This document shows positions 18,792-26,040 of a stretch of DNA of 64,000 nt, piece after piece; the stretch's first letter is position 1; every line of letters begins with the position of its first letter. The position numbers and the translations under genes are program-made. Origin of the DNA: Caulobacter sp. Root343 (lineage in GTDB: Bacteria; Pseudomonadota; Alphaproteobacteria; Caulobacterales; Caulobacteraceae). Location: assembly GCF_001425745.1 (NCBI RefSeq), contig NZ_LMDF01000001.1, positions 477,154-541,153 on the forward strand. Direction: 5' to 3'. A model generated the notes under the pieces. That model was given only the letters and a program-made list of their open reading frames with translations. It was not told the origin of the DNA and did no database searches.

Positions 18792-18828
18792 GGGCCTCGG
18801 ACGGAGACCGTCCGGGGCCCTCTTTTTT
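18792..18828 (+). terminator. Terminator of the iolCDEBA operon
   Basis: GGGCCTCGGACGG pairs with CCGTCCGGGGCCC around an AGA loop and is followed by TCTTTTTT. It lies 50 bases after the iolA stop. Confidence 0.92.
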
Positions 18829-18848
18829 GGCGTTCCAGATCGCGGCAA

Positions 18849-18897
18849 TATGGAAAAAATCTTCCATTCTTTGTCACAATGGAATAGCGTGTTCGTA
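18849..18897. promoter_or_regulatory. Inositol-type operator D (antiporter operon)
   Basis: ATGGAAAAAATCTTCCATTC (18849-18868), then TTTGTCACAATGGAATAGCG and TGTTCGTAAC. It aligns with operator E (ATTCTGTTTGCAAAATAGAA, then TTCGTATC). It sits between the iol terminator and the antiporter gene and probably brings that gene under IolR. Confidence 0.6.
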
Positions 18898-18948
18898 ACG
18901 GCCGATCGTACCGCACTGGATGCGAAGCGAGGACCGGGGGAGACGGGG

Positions 18949-20286
18949 ATGCTGAAGTTCTTCGCGCCGGGCGTCGATGCGCCGCCGCTGAGCGATCCGG
19001 ACAGGATCGACACGCTGTACCGGCGTCACCGCCTCCGGATCATGCTCGCGATCACCCTCGGCTACGGCATGTCCTACACCTGCCGCCTGGCGCTGGGGAT
19101 GGTGAAGAAGCCGCTGATCGACGCCGGCGTGTTCACCCCGACCGAGCTGGGCCTGATCGGCTCGGCCCTGTTCTACGCCTATGCGTTCGGCAAGCTGACC
19201 AACGGCTTTCTGGCCGATCACGCCAACATGAAGCGGTTCTTCGCCTTCAGCGTGCTGATCTCGGCGATCGCCAATATCGGCATGGGCTTTTCGACGACCG
19301 TGGCGCTGTCGGCGGTGCTGTGGGGGATCAACGGCTGGTTTCAGAGCTTCGGTGCGCCGGCGGGCGTGGTGTCGATGAGCCAGTGGTTCTCCAACCGCGA
19401 GCGCGGCCGCTATTATGGCGTCTGGAGCACCGCCCACTCGATCGGCGAGGGCCTGACCTTCGTGGCGGTTGGCGGGATCGTCGGGGCGCTGGGCTGGCGC
19501 TACGGCTTCTGGGGCCCGGCGGCGATCGGGATCCTGGTGGCGATAGGCTCGTACTTCCTGATCCAGGACCGTCCCCAGACCCTGGGCCTGCCCGCCGTCG
19601 CCGACTGGCGCGACGATCACTGGCAGGGCGGCAAGCCCAAGCCAGAGGGCGCCAGCGTCTTCAAGACGCAGCTGCAGATCCTGAAGATCCCCGCGGTCTG
19701 GGCGCTCGCCCTGTCCAGCGCCCTGATCTACGTGACCCGCTACGCCGTCAACAGCTGGGGCGTGCTGTATCTGCAGGAGGCGCGGGGCTACAGCCTGGCC
19801 GCCGCCGGTTCGCTGCTGATGATCTCGACCCTGGCCGGCATCGTCGGCGCGATCTCGTTCGGCTTCATCTCCGACAAGCTGTTCAAGGCCCGTCGTCCGC
19901 CGGCCAACCTGCTGTTCGGCCTGCTGGAGCTGGCGGGCCTGTGGTTGATCTTCTACGGCCCCAATACCGGGCCGGTGCTGGTCGCCGGCATGATCCTGTT
20001 CGGCCTGGGCATGACCGCCCTGGTCACCTCGCTGGGCGGCCTGTTCGCCACCGACATCTGCCCCAAGCGCGTCGCCGGCGCCGCCATCGGCCTGATCGGC
20101 GTGTTCAGCTATCTGGGCGCGGCGATCCAGGAGCAGGTCAGCGGCGCGCTGATCGACAAGGGCTTGCGCATCGTCGACGGCGTTCGCCACTACGATTTCG
20201 GCCCGGCCGTCCTGTTCTGGATGGGCGCGTCCGCCGCCTCCCTGGCCCTGGCCACCGGCCTGTGGCGCACCAAGTTGAGAGACTAG
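18949..20286 (+). CDS. OPA-family organophosphate:phosphate antiporter
   Basis: A 445-residue, about 12-helix inner-membrane MFS protein clearly related to GlpT/UhpT. By recalled alignment, FAPG, DTLYRRHRLRI, INGWFQSFGAPAG, WFSNRERG, VWSTAHSIGEG and YVTRYAVNSWGVLYL match GlpT segments. The two phosphate-binding arginines of GlpT (R45, R269) correspond to Arg46 and Arg264, and His165 to His163. The family exchanges phosphorylated metabolites for inorganic phosphate. In this inositol/phytase setting, with an inositol monophosphatase two bases downstream, an inositol phosphate is the most attractive substrate; free inositol remains possible. The ATG at 18949 follows GGGGAG. Confidence 0.88.
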   Translation: MLKFFAPGVDAPPLSDPDRIDTLYRRHRLRIMLAITLGYGMSYTCRLALGMVKKPLIDAGVFTPTELGLIGSALFYAYAFGKLTNGFLADHANMKRFFAFSVLISAIANIGMGFSTTVALSAVLWGINGWFQSFGAPAGVVSMSQWFSNRERGRYYGVWSTAHSIGEGLTFVAVGGIVGALGWRYGFWGPAAIGILVAIGSYFLIQDRPQTLGLPAVADWRDDHWQGGKPKPEGASVFKTQLQILKIPAVWALALSSALIYVTRYAVNSWGVLYLQEARGYSLAAAGSLLMISTLAGIVGAISFGFISDKLFKARRPPANLLFGLLELAGLWLIFYGPNTGPVLVAGMILFGLGMTALVTSLGGLFATDICPKRVAGAAIGLIGVFSYLGAAIQEQVSGALIDKGLRIVDGVRHYDFGPAVLFWMGASAASLALATGLWRTKLRD

Positions 20287-20288
20287 CC

Positions 20289-21083
20289 GTGAGCGAACCT
20301 TCCCCGCTGCTGCAGACGATGATCCGCGCGGCGCGCGCCGCCGGTGATCGCCTGAAGCAGGACTTCGCCGAGATCGCCACCCTGGAGATCCAGCACAAGA
20401 ACGGTCCGGCCGATCCTTTCACCGTCGCCGACGTCCGCGCTGAGCAGACCGTGAAGTCGATCCTGTCGGAGGCCTATCCCGACTACGGCTTCCTCGGCGA
20501 GGAGGGCGGGCTGGTCCGGGGCGCGGATTCCTCCAACACCTGGATCTGCGACCCGTTGGACGGCACCGCCAACTTCCTGATCGGCCTGCCGATCTGGGCG
20601 GTGAACGTGGCCCTGCAACGCGACGGCGAGGTCGTCGCCGGCGTCACCTACGTGCCGATGCTGGGCGAGCTGTTCCGGGCCGAGACCGGCGGCGGGGCCT
20701 ATCTCAACGACCTGCCGATCAGCGTGTCCAAGCGGCAGGGCCTGGAACAGGCCGTGTTGGGCGTCGGCATCCCCTTCATGGGCAAGCCGCGCCAGGAGCA
20801 GTTCCACGCCGAGATGCAGCGATTGACTCCCAAGGTTTCGGGCGTGCGTCGGCTCGGCGCCGGCGCGGTGGACATGGCCTATGTCGCCTGCGGCCGCTTC
20901 GACGCCTATTGGGAACAGAGCGTCAGCGCCTGGGACATGGCGGCCGGCGCGGTGATCGTGCGTGAGGCCGGCGGGGTGGTCACCGACACCCTCGGCGGCG
21001 GCCTCGACGTCATGAACGGCACGGTCCTGGCGACCACGCCGCAGATTCATGACATGCTGCTGCACGAGCTACGGCCGGTCTGA
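20289..21083 (+). CDS. Inositol monophosphatase family protein
   Basis: A 264-residue Mg2+-dependent phosphatase of the SuhB/IMPase family. Metal and catalytic motifs are LGEEGG (about residues 74-79), DPLDGTANF (about 95-103) and WDMAAGAVIVREAGG near residue 220. It begins at a GTG two bases after the antiporter stop, so the genes are translationally coupled. It is presumed cytoplasmic (no signal peptide) and would hydrolyse inositol monophosphate to myo-inositol. The coupling suggests it completes phytate breakdown after import. Related enzymes also act on histidinol phosphate or PAP, so specificity is inferred from context. Confidence 0.92.
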   Translation: MSEPSPLLQTMIRAARAAGDRLKQDFAEIATLEIQHKNGPADPFTVADVRAEQTVKSILSEAYPDYGFLGEEGGLVRGADSSNTWICDPLDGTANFLIGLPIWAVNVALQRDGEVVAGVTYVPMLGELFRAETGGGAYLNDLPISVSKRQGLEQAVLGVGIPFMGKPRQEQFHAEMQRLTPKVSGVRRLGAGAVDMAYVACGRFDAYWEQSVSAWDMAAGAVIVREAGGVVTDTLGGGLDVMNGTVLATTPQIHDMLLHELRPV

Positions 21084-21177
21084 ATAATCTAACGCCTTAA
21101 AATCGCTTTCAAAATCTCGCACGGTCCGTTCTTTAGGAGCGGGCCCGGTCTCGCGCGCGCCAAAGGACGCCGTCACC

Positions 21178-21399
21178 ATGCTCGATCTCGTCACCGTCAC
21201 GCCCGAGGAATTCGCCGACCTGCGCGCCAGCCTGCCGGCCATCACCGACCGCTATCTGTTCGACGTGTTCGGCATCAGCGAGACGACCTGGGTCAAGCTG
21301 CGCAAGGGTTTGCCGATCAAGCGCGTGACCCTGGAGCGGGCCCTGGCCAAGCGCGAACGCTGGCGGGCCATGGGCGGCGGCTGCCGGATCGCCGCCTAG
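21178..21399 (+). CDS. Small uncharacterised protein (73 aa)
   Basis: A 73-residue acidic-to-basic protein that I do not recognise. The middle (YLFDVFGISETTWVKLRKG) looks like the second and third helices of a small helix-turn-helix, and the end ERALAKRERWRAMGG is strongly basic. It has no signal peptide or membrane helix. Its stop codon overlaps the stop of the convergent receptor gene by three bases. Coding potential is plausible because the frame is clean and ordered, but a weak ribosome site makes it moderate. Confidence 0.5.
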   Translation: MLDLVTVTPEEFADLRASLPAITDRYLFDVFGISETTWVKLRKGLPIKRVTLERALAKRERWRAMGGGCRIAA

Positions 21400-23420
21400 A
21401 GCCTGTCGAAGCTTCGGCGCAAGGTCAGGCCCGCGAAGGCTCCATGGGTCATCACGCGCGTCTCGATCCGTTTCAAATCCGAGGTCCCGCGGGGGCCGGC
21501 ATACTGCTCGCGCCGGCGGACGACCTCGCCGTCGGTCAGGTTGTCGGCGTGCAGGCGCAGGCTCCAGGCCGGGGCCGGACGCCACTCGGCGAACACCGCC
21601 AAGCGCGCCGCTGTCCGGTCGTGGCGCACCTCGTCGAAGCGGTATTCCGGCTTGTCCTCGGCCAGGGTCGCGTCGATCCCCCAGCGTAGGTGGCGGGCCG
21701 GCAGATCCTGGGTGAAATGGACCGCGCCTTCCAGCGGCGGCGCGTCCGAGATCGAGCGGGCCAGGCCCGTGGCCGGATCGGTCACGCGGCTGCGCCGGGC
21801 GATCACCGTGGCCTTCAGCAGGCCGCCACGCACCCGCAGCGCGTCCAGCGGCAGGGTCGCGTCCAGCTCCAGCTCGGTGCGCCGGCCCTCGCCGATATTG
21901 CCCGGGGCGTCGAAGGCGTAGCCCGGCCCGACCACGGGGACCCGGTCCACCGCGTCCGAGATGGCGTCATGGCGGACCGTCAGCACCAGCGCGCCGTCGC
22001 GGGGCAGGCGGCGCTCCCAGGACGCCGTCAGTCGCCAGGCCTTGTCGGGCTCCAGGTCCGGATTGCCGGCCGTCACGGTGTTCGAGGTCAATGAGGTCGA
22101 GCTGACGAAGTCGGCGAAGTCCAGCTGACCGACGCGACGCTCCAGCGACAGCCGCCACTGGTCGCGCGGATCCGGCGCCCAGACGACCAGCAGGCGGGGC
22201 TTGGGATAGAGGAAGGTCCTTTTCAGCGCGCTATCGCCGCTCTGGGTCAATGTCGAGGTCTCCAGCCACGCGGCCGTCTCGACGGTTAGGCGATCGCTCG
22301 CCCGCCAGGTCAGGGTCGCGAAACCCTCGGCGCGGCGCTCCTCGACCCGGACATTGGCGGCGGGCAGGGCGAGTTCGGCGCCGTTCTCGGAAAGGCCGCT
22401 GTGGCTGTCCAGGCTGTTCAGCGCCGCCTCGCCGCCGACCTCCAGCGTGGTCGCCGCGCCCTGGCGGCGGAGGAGGGCGCGGGCGATCGACTCCCGGCCG
22501 TCCGAGGCCAGTCGCGTGGCGCTGACCTCGGCGCCCTCCACGGACCGATCGCCGGCCCGCGTGCGGGTGGCGCGCAGCAGGGCCAGGGTCTCCAGCGCCC
22601 AGCGGCCGCTCAGCGCGTGATCGTAATGTCCGCCGATCTCGCGCTCCAGAACCCGCTCGCGCTCGACGACCACCTCGATGGTCGGGACGGGGAAGCGGGC
22701 GACCTCCAGGATGTCGGCGCGGGTGCGGTCGGCCTTGATCGAGGCGTCGAGCCGCAGGCGGCCGCCAGCCAGGTCGCGCTCGTGGCCGGCCGTGACCTCG
22801 GCGACGCGATGGGCCTGGTCCTCGCTATAGGTCGCGTCGCGCAGCACGACGCTGGCGGGCGAGACGCGGAGGCGAGGGCCTTGGCCCTTGTCGTTCTCGA
22901 CCTCGCGGCCGATCGAGGCCGAGATCTCGGTCAGCCGGTCACCGGAGCGGCGCGAGAACTCGGCGGACAGGCGCGGCGCGGTGGTCCGGCGGTGGGCTTC
23001 GATACCGGTCTCGAGGCGACCGCGCGTCGTGGTCTCGCGTCCGCGAACGACATTGGCCATCAGGGCGCTGCCCCGCAAGTCGAGGCCGGGCGCGCCGGGG
23101 CGGACCAGTTCGATCCGCACGACCGAACGCGCCGGGATGCGCCTGAGGATGCTCTCCAGGCTCTCGGCCTTGCTGGTCGGCGGCTTGCCGTCGATCAGCA
23201 CGTTGCCGCCGGCCCCGGAGAAGCCGCGCACGTCGCTGTCGCCGCCGTCGAAACTGAAGCCGGGGAGGCGCGCGACCATGTCCCAGGCCGAATAGGGTTG
23301 GGCCGGGGCGAAGAAGGCGGAGGGGTAGGGCGTCACCGCTTCCGGGCTCGCCATGGCGACGCCGCCCTGCAAGCCCGCCATGACGGCCATGGCTGGGACA
23401 ATGCGATGGAATACGGTCAT
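21396..23420 (-). CDS. TonB-dependent outer-membrane receptor
   Basis: A 674-residue outer-membrane receptor. The signal peptide MTVFHRIVPAMAVMAGLQGGVAMA is followed by a plug domain (VARLPGFSFDGGDSDVRGFSG ... VLIDGKPPTSKAESLESIL ... RIELVRPGAPGLDLRG) and a beta-barrel ending in an aromatic-containing strand (LTLRRSFDRL). The ATG at 23420 is six bases after GGGGAAG; an ATG at 23435 would add five residues. It diverges from a PepSY protein plus two-component system, an arrangement often seen for metal- or siderophore-responsive receptors. None of the inositol operator motifs lies in front of it, so it is probably not part of the inositol regulon. The substrate is unknown. Confidence 0.88.
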   Translation of the reverse strand: MTVFHRIVPAMAVMAGLQGGVAMASPEAVTPYPSAFFAPAQPYSAWDMVARLPGFSFDGGDSDVRGFSGAGGNVLIDGKPPTSKAESLESILRRIPARSVVRIELVRPGAPGLDLRGSALMANVVRGRETTTRGRLETGIEAHRRTTAPRLSAEFSRRSGDRLTEISASIGREVENDKGQGPRLRVSPASVVLRDATYSEDQAHRVAEVTAGHERDLAGGRLRLDASIKADRTRADILEVARFPVPTIEVVVERERVLEREIGGHYDHALSGRWALETLALLRATRTRAGDRSVEGAEVSATRLASDGRESIARALLRRQGAATTLEVGGEAALNSLDSHSGLSENGAELALPAANVRVEERRAEGFATLTWRASDRLTVETAAWLETSTLTQSGDSALKRTFLYPKPRLLVVWAPDPRDQWRLSLERRVGQLDFADFVSSTSLTSNTVTAGNPDLEPDKAWRLTASWERRLPRDGALVLTVRHDAISDAVDRVPVVGPGYAFDAPGNIGEGRRTELELDATLPLDALRVRGGLLKATVIARRSRVTDPATGLARSISDAPPLEGAVHFTQDLPARHLRWGIDATLAEDKPEYRFDEVRHDRTAARLAVFAEWRPAPAWSLRLHADNLTDGEVVRRREQYAGPRGTSDLKRIETRVMTHGAFAGLTLRRSFDRL

Positions 23421-23500
23421 GAGAAGCTTCCCCAAAGCGCGCTCTTCGGCGCTCGCGAGCTTTCTCGCCCAAGCTTGCTGACGTCCGGGCGTTGCGGCGC

Positions 23501-23537
23501 GTCAGGGGCGTGTCAGGATGGCCGTGGAATCGTCAGG
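23501..23537. promoter_or_regulatory. GTCAGG direct repeats, possible response-regulator site
   Basis: GTCAGG occurs at 23501-23506, 23512-23517 and 23532-23537 between the divergent receptor and the PepSY/two-component operon. The first two are 11 bases apart, one helical turn, as expected for an OmpR-type regulator such as the one encoded at 23874. Confidence 0.4.
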
Positions 23538-23540
23538 TCC

Positions 23541-23873
23541 ATGATCCAGTCCCATCATCCTCTCCGCCGCGCTCTGCTGACCATCGCCGCCGTCGCCGTC
23601 CTGTCGGCCACCGGCGCCGTGGCCAGCGAGCACAAGAAGAAGGACCACGAGGCCGCCCGCCAGGCGCTGCTGCGTAAGGAGGTCCTGCCGCTGACCCGCA
23701 TCCTGGCCATCGCCGCCGAGCGCGCGCCGGGCGAAGTCATCGAGGTCGAGCTGGAGCAGGGCGACAGTGGCCGGCTGAAATACGACCTGAAGATCCTGGC
23801 CAAGACCGGCCGGGTTCGCGAACTGGAGCTCGACGCCAAGACCGGCGCGACCCTGAAGCTCGAGGACGACTGA
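23541..23873 (+). CDS. PepSY-domain periplasmic protein
   Basis: A 110-residue exported protein with signal peptide (RRALLTIAAVAVLSATGAVA), a charged His/Lys stretch (SEHKKKDHEA) and a single PepSY domain (about 45-110: LPLTRILAIAAERAPGEVIE ... YDLKILAKTGRVRELELDAK). PepSY domains of this kind often precede two-component genes and are thought to modulate the sensor or bind ligand. The start follows the GTCAGG repeats, and the stop TGA is directly followed by the GTG of the response regulator, so this is the first gene of a three-gene operon. Confidence 0.88.
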   Translation: MIQSHHPLRRALLTIAAVAVLSATGAVASEHKKKDHEAARQALLRKEVLPLTRILAIAAERAPGEVIEVELEQGDSGRLKYDLKILAKTGRVRELELDAKTGATLKLEDD

Positions 23874-24539
23874 GTGCGGGCCCTGGTCGTCGAGGACGAT
23901 CCCGTCGTCGGTCCCGATCTGGCCAAGGCCTTGGCCGCCTCCGGCTTCGTGGTCGATCTGGCGCGCGACGGCGAGGACGCCTCGTTCAAGGGCGGGGTCG
24001 AGGACTACGCCGTCGCGATCCTGGATCTTGGCCTGCCGCGCCTGGACGGCCTGTCGGTGCTGCGCCGCTGGCGGGCCGACGGCCGGGCCTTTCCGGTGCT
24101 GATCCTGTCGGCGCGCGGCGACTGGACCGAGAAGGTCGAGGGCATCGAGGCCGGGGCCGACGACTACCTGGCCAAGCCGTTCGAGATGGGCGAGTTGCTG
24201 GCGCGGGCGCGGGGCCTGGTTCGCCGCGCCGCCGGCCGCGTCTCGCCGGTGATCGAGGCCGGACGGTTGACGCTCGACACCCGGCGGATGTCGGCCGCCC
24301 TGGACGGCGCGCCGCTCCGCCTGTCGCCGCTGGAGTTCCGCTTGCTGGACTGCCTGGCGCATAATCCCGGCCGCGCCGTCTCGGCCGGCGAGCTGGCCGA
24401 GCAGCTCTACGGCGTCGCCGAGACCGCCGACGCCAACGCCATCGAGGCCCTGGTCACCCGCCTGCGTCGCAAGGTCGGGGCGGAGGTGATCGAGACCCGG
24501 CGCGGCTTCGGCTATCTGCTGGCTCACGGGACGCCATGA
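23874..24539 (+). CDS. OmpR/PhoP-type response regulator
   Basis: A 221-residue DNA-binding response regulator. The receiver domain (1-115) has the acidic pair VEDD, phospho-acceptor Asp51 in AILDLGLPRLDG, and Lys in DDYLAKPF. The C-terminal winged helix (about 128-217) shows LSPLEFRLLDCLAHNPGRAV, NAIEALVTRLRRKVG and ETRRGFGYLL. It starts with GTG immediately after the PepSY stop and overlaps the sensor kinase start by four bases (ATGA). It probably acts on the divergent receptor promoter and its own operon. Confidence 0.94.
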   Translation: MRALVVEDDPVVGPDLAKALAASGFVVDLARDGEDASFKGGVEDYAVAILDLGLPRLDGLSVLRRWRADGRAFPVLILSARGDWTEKVEGIEAGADDYLAKPFEMGELLARARGLVRRAAGRVSPVIEAGRLTLDTRRMSAALDGAPLRLSPLEFRLLDCLAHNPGRAVSAGELAEQLYGVAETADANAIEALVTRLRRKVGAEVIETRRGFGYLLAHGTP

Positions 24540-25903
24540 AGGGCGGCTCGCTGCGATGGCGGCTGATCGCCGGCGGCATGCTGGCCATTCTGGCGGCTCT
24601 GGCCGTCGCCTGGCTGGCCATGACCTGGCTGTTCGAGCGCCACATCGTCCGTCGCGAGACCGCCGAACTGACCCGCACCGGCCAGGCCCTGGCGGCCGGC
24701 CTGCGGCTGGAGCCGGGCGGCGCGCCGGCCATCGACGTCGCCTTGCCCGATCCGCGCCTGTCCAAGGCCGCCGGCGGGCTCTACTGGCAAGTTTCGAGCC
24801 CCGCCGGGGTTCAGCGTTCGGTCTCGCTCTGGGACCAGGCGCTGAAGCCGTCGGGTGAGGCCCACGCCGACGATTGGAGCGCGCGCATCGCCGCGGGTCC
24901 GTTCGACGACCGCATCCTGCTGGTCGAGCGCTCGGTGCGGCCCGATCGCGGCGGACCGGCGGTGCTGATCCAGGTGGCCAGCGACGAGAAGGCCCTGCGC
25001 GCCGCGCGCGCCGAATTCGGTCGTGACCTGGCGCTGTTCCTGGCCGGCCTGTGGGTCGTGCTGTCGGCCGCCGCCGCCCTGCAGGTGACCCTGGGCCTGT
25101 CGCCCCTGGCCCGCGTGCGCGAGGAGCTGGCCCGTCTGCGCAAGAGCCCCTCGGCCCGGATGTCCGACGACCACCCGCGCGAGATCGCGCCGCTGGCCCA
25201 GGCGATCAACGCCCTGGCCGAGGCGCGGGAAGCGGACCTGGCGCGCGCCCGCCGCCGGGCCGGCGACCTGGCCCATGGCCTCAAGACCCCGCTGTCGGCC
25301 CTCTCGGCCCAGAGCCGCCGGGCGCGCGAGGCCGGGGCGGTCGAGGCCGCCGACGGCCTGGACGACGCCATCGCCGCCGTCGCCGCCGCGCTCGAGGCGG
25401 AGCTGGCCCGGGCCCGCGCGGCCGCCGCGCGCGAGGCGACCTTCACCAGCCGCACCGCGCCCCTGGCGGTGGCCGAACGGCTGGTGGCGGTGCTGGAGCG
25501 CACGGCCGAGGGCGAGCGCCTGATGTTCGACATCGAGATCCCGCCCGCGCTGCGCGTCCCGGCCTCCGAGGATGTCGTGACCGAGATGCTGGGCGCGTTG
25601 ATCGAGAACGCCGCGCGCTTCGCCCGCCGCAGGGTGCGGGTGTCGGGCGCCTCGGGGGAAGATGGGCCGATGGCGGACGGTCCGGCGCTGTTCGTCGAGG
25701 ATGATGGGCCCGGCATGGACGAGGGGCGCGCCGAGGCGGCCCTGGCGCGCGGCGCGCGGCTGGACGAGGCGGGCCCTGGTCACGGCCTGGGCCTGGCGAT
25801 CGTCCGGGATCTGGCCGAGGCGTCGGGGGCGACGCTGCGCATGGACCGCTCCATGCTCGGCGGACTGCGCGCGATCATCGCCTGGAAATCGTCCGTGTTC
25901 TGA
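24536..25903 (+). CDS. Sensor histidine kinase (PhoQ/QseC-like)
   Basis: A 455-residue inner-membrane kinase paired with the preceding regulator. Membrane segments lie at about 10-34 and 165-187, enclosing a roughly 130-residue periplasmic sensor. A HAMP-like linker is followed by the H-box GDLAHGLKTPLSAL (His247), an N-box LIENAARFARRRV, and G-boxes VEDDGPGMD and GHGLGLAIV. The Gly after His (AHGLKTPL) is characteristic of the PhoQ-like subgroup. The signal is not evident from sequence; the PepSY protein and receptor suggest an envelope or metal cue. Confidence 0.94.
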   Translation: MKGGSLRWRLIAGGMLAILAALAVAWLAMTWLFERHIVRRETAELTRTGQALAAGLRLEPGGAPAIDVALPDPRLSKAAGGLYWQVSSPAGVQRSVSLWDQALKPSGEAHADDWSARIAAGPFDDRILLVERSVRPDRGGPAVLIQVASDEKALRAARAEFGRDLALFLAGLWVVLSAAAALQVTLGLSPLARVREELARLRKSPSARMSDDHPREIAPLAQAINALAEAREADLARARRRAGDLAHGLKTPLSALSAQSRRAREAGAVEAADGLDDAIAAVAAALEAELARARAAAAREATFTSRTAPLAVAERLVAVLERTAEGERLMFDIEIPPALRVPASEDVVTEMLGALIENAARFARRRVRVSGASGEDGPMADGPALFVEDDGPGMDEGRAEAALARGARLDEAGPGHGLGLAIVRDLAEASGATLRMDRSMLGGLRAIIAWKSSVF

Positions 25904-25930
25904 AAAACCTTTTCCGGTCCGTGTTTTGCA

Positions 25931-25973
25931 CGAAATATTCTATTCTGTTTGCAAAATAGAATATTTGTTCGTA
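25931..25973. promoter_or_regulatory. Inositol-type operator E (receptor promoter)
   Basis: ATATTCTATTCTGTTTGC (25935-25952), then AAAATAGAATATTTGTTCG. The left and right halves form an inverted repeat (ATTCTATTCT / AATAGAATAT), and the site aligns along most of its length with operator A in front of the histidine-acid phytase. It is probably the IolR operator for the receptor at 26041. Confidence 0.65.
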
Positions 25974-26040
25974 TCTTCCTCTTCGCGACCCAGAGCGCCC
26001 AATGGCGCCGTGGCGGAGTCGCATACATGGGGAGGGATGA

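Noticed and set aside
18949..20286. Sugar:proton symporter of the inositol (IolT) type
   Set aside because: The conserved segments and the arginine pair match GlpT/UhpT, not the sugar-porter family; PESPR-type sugar-porter motifs are absent.
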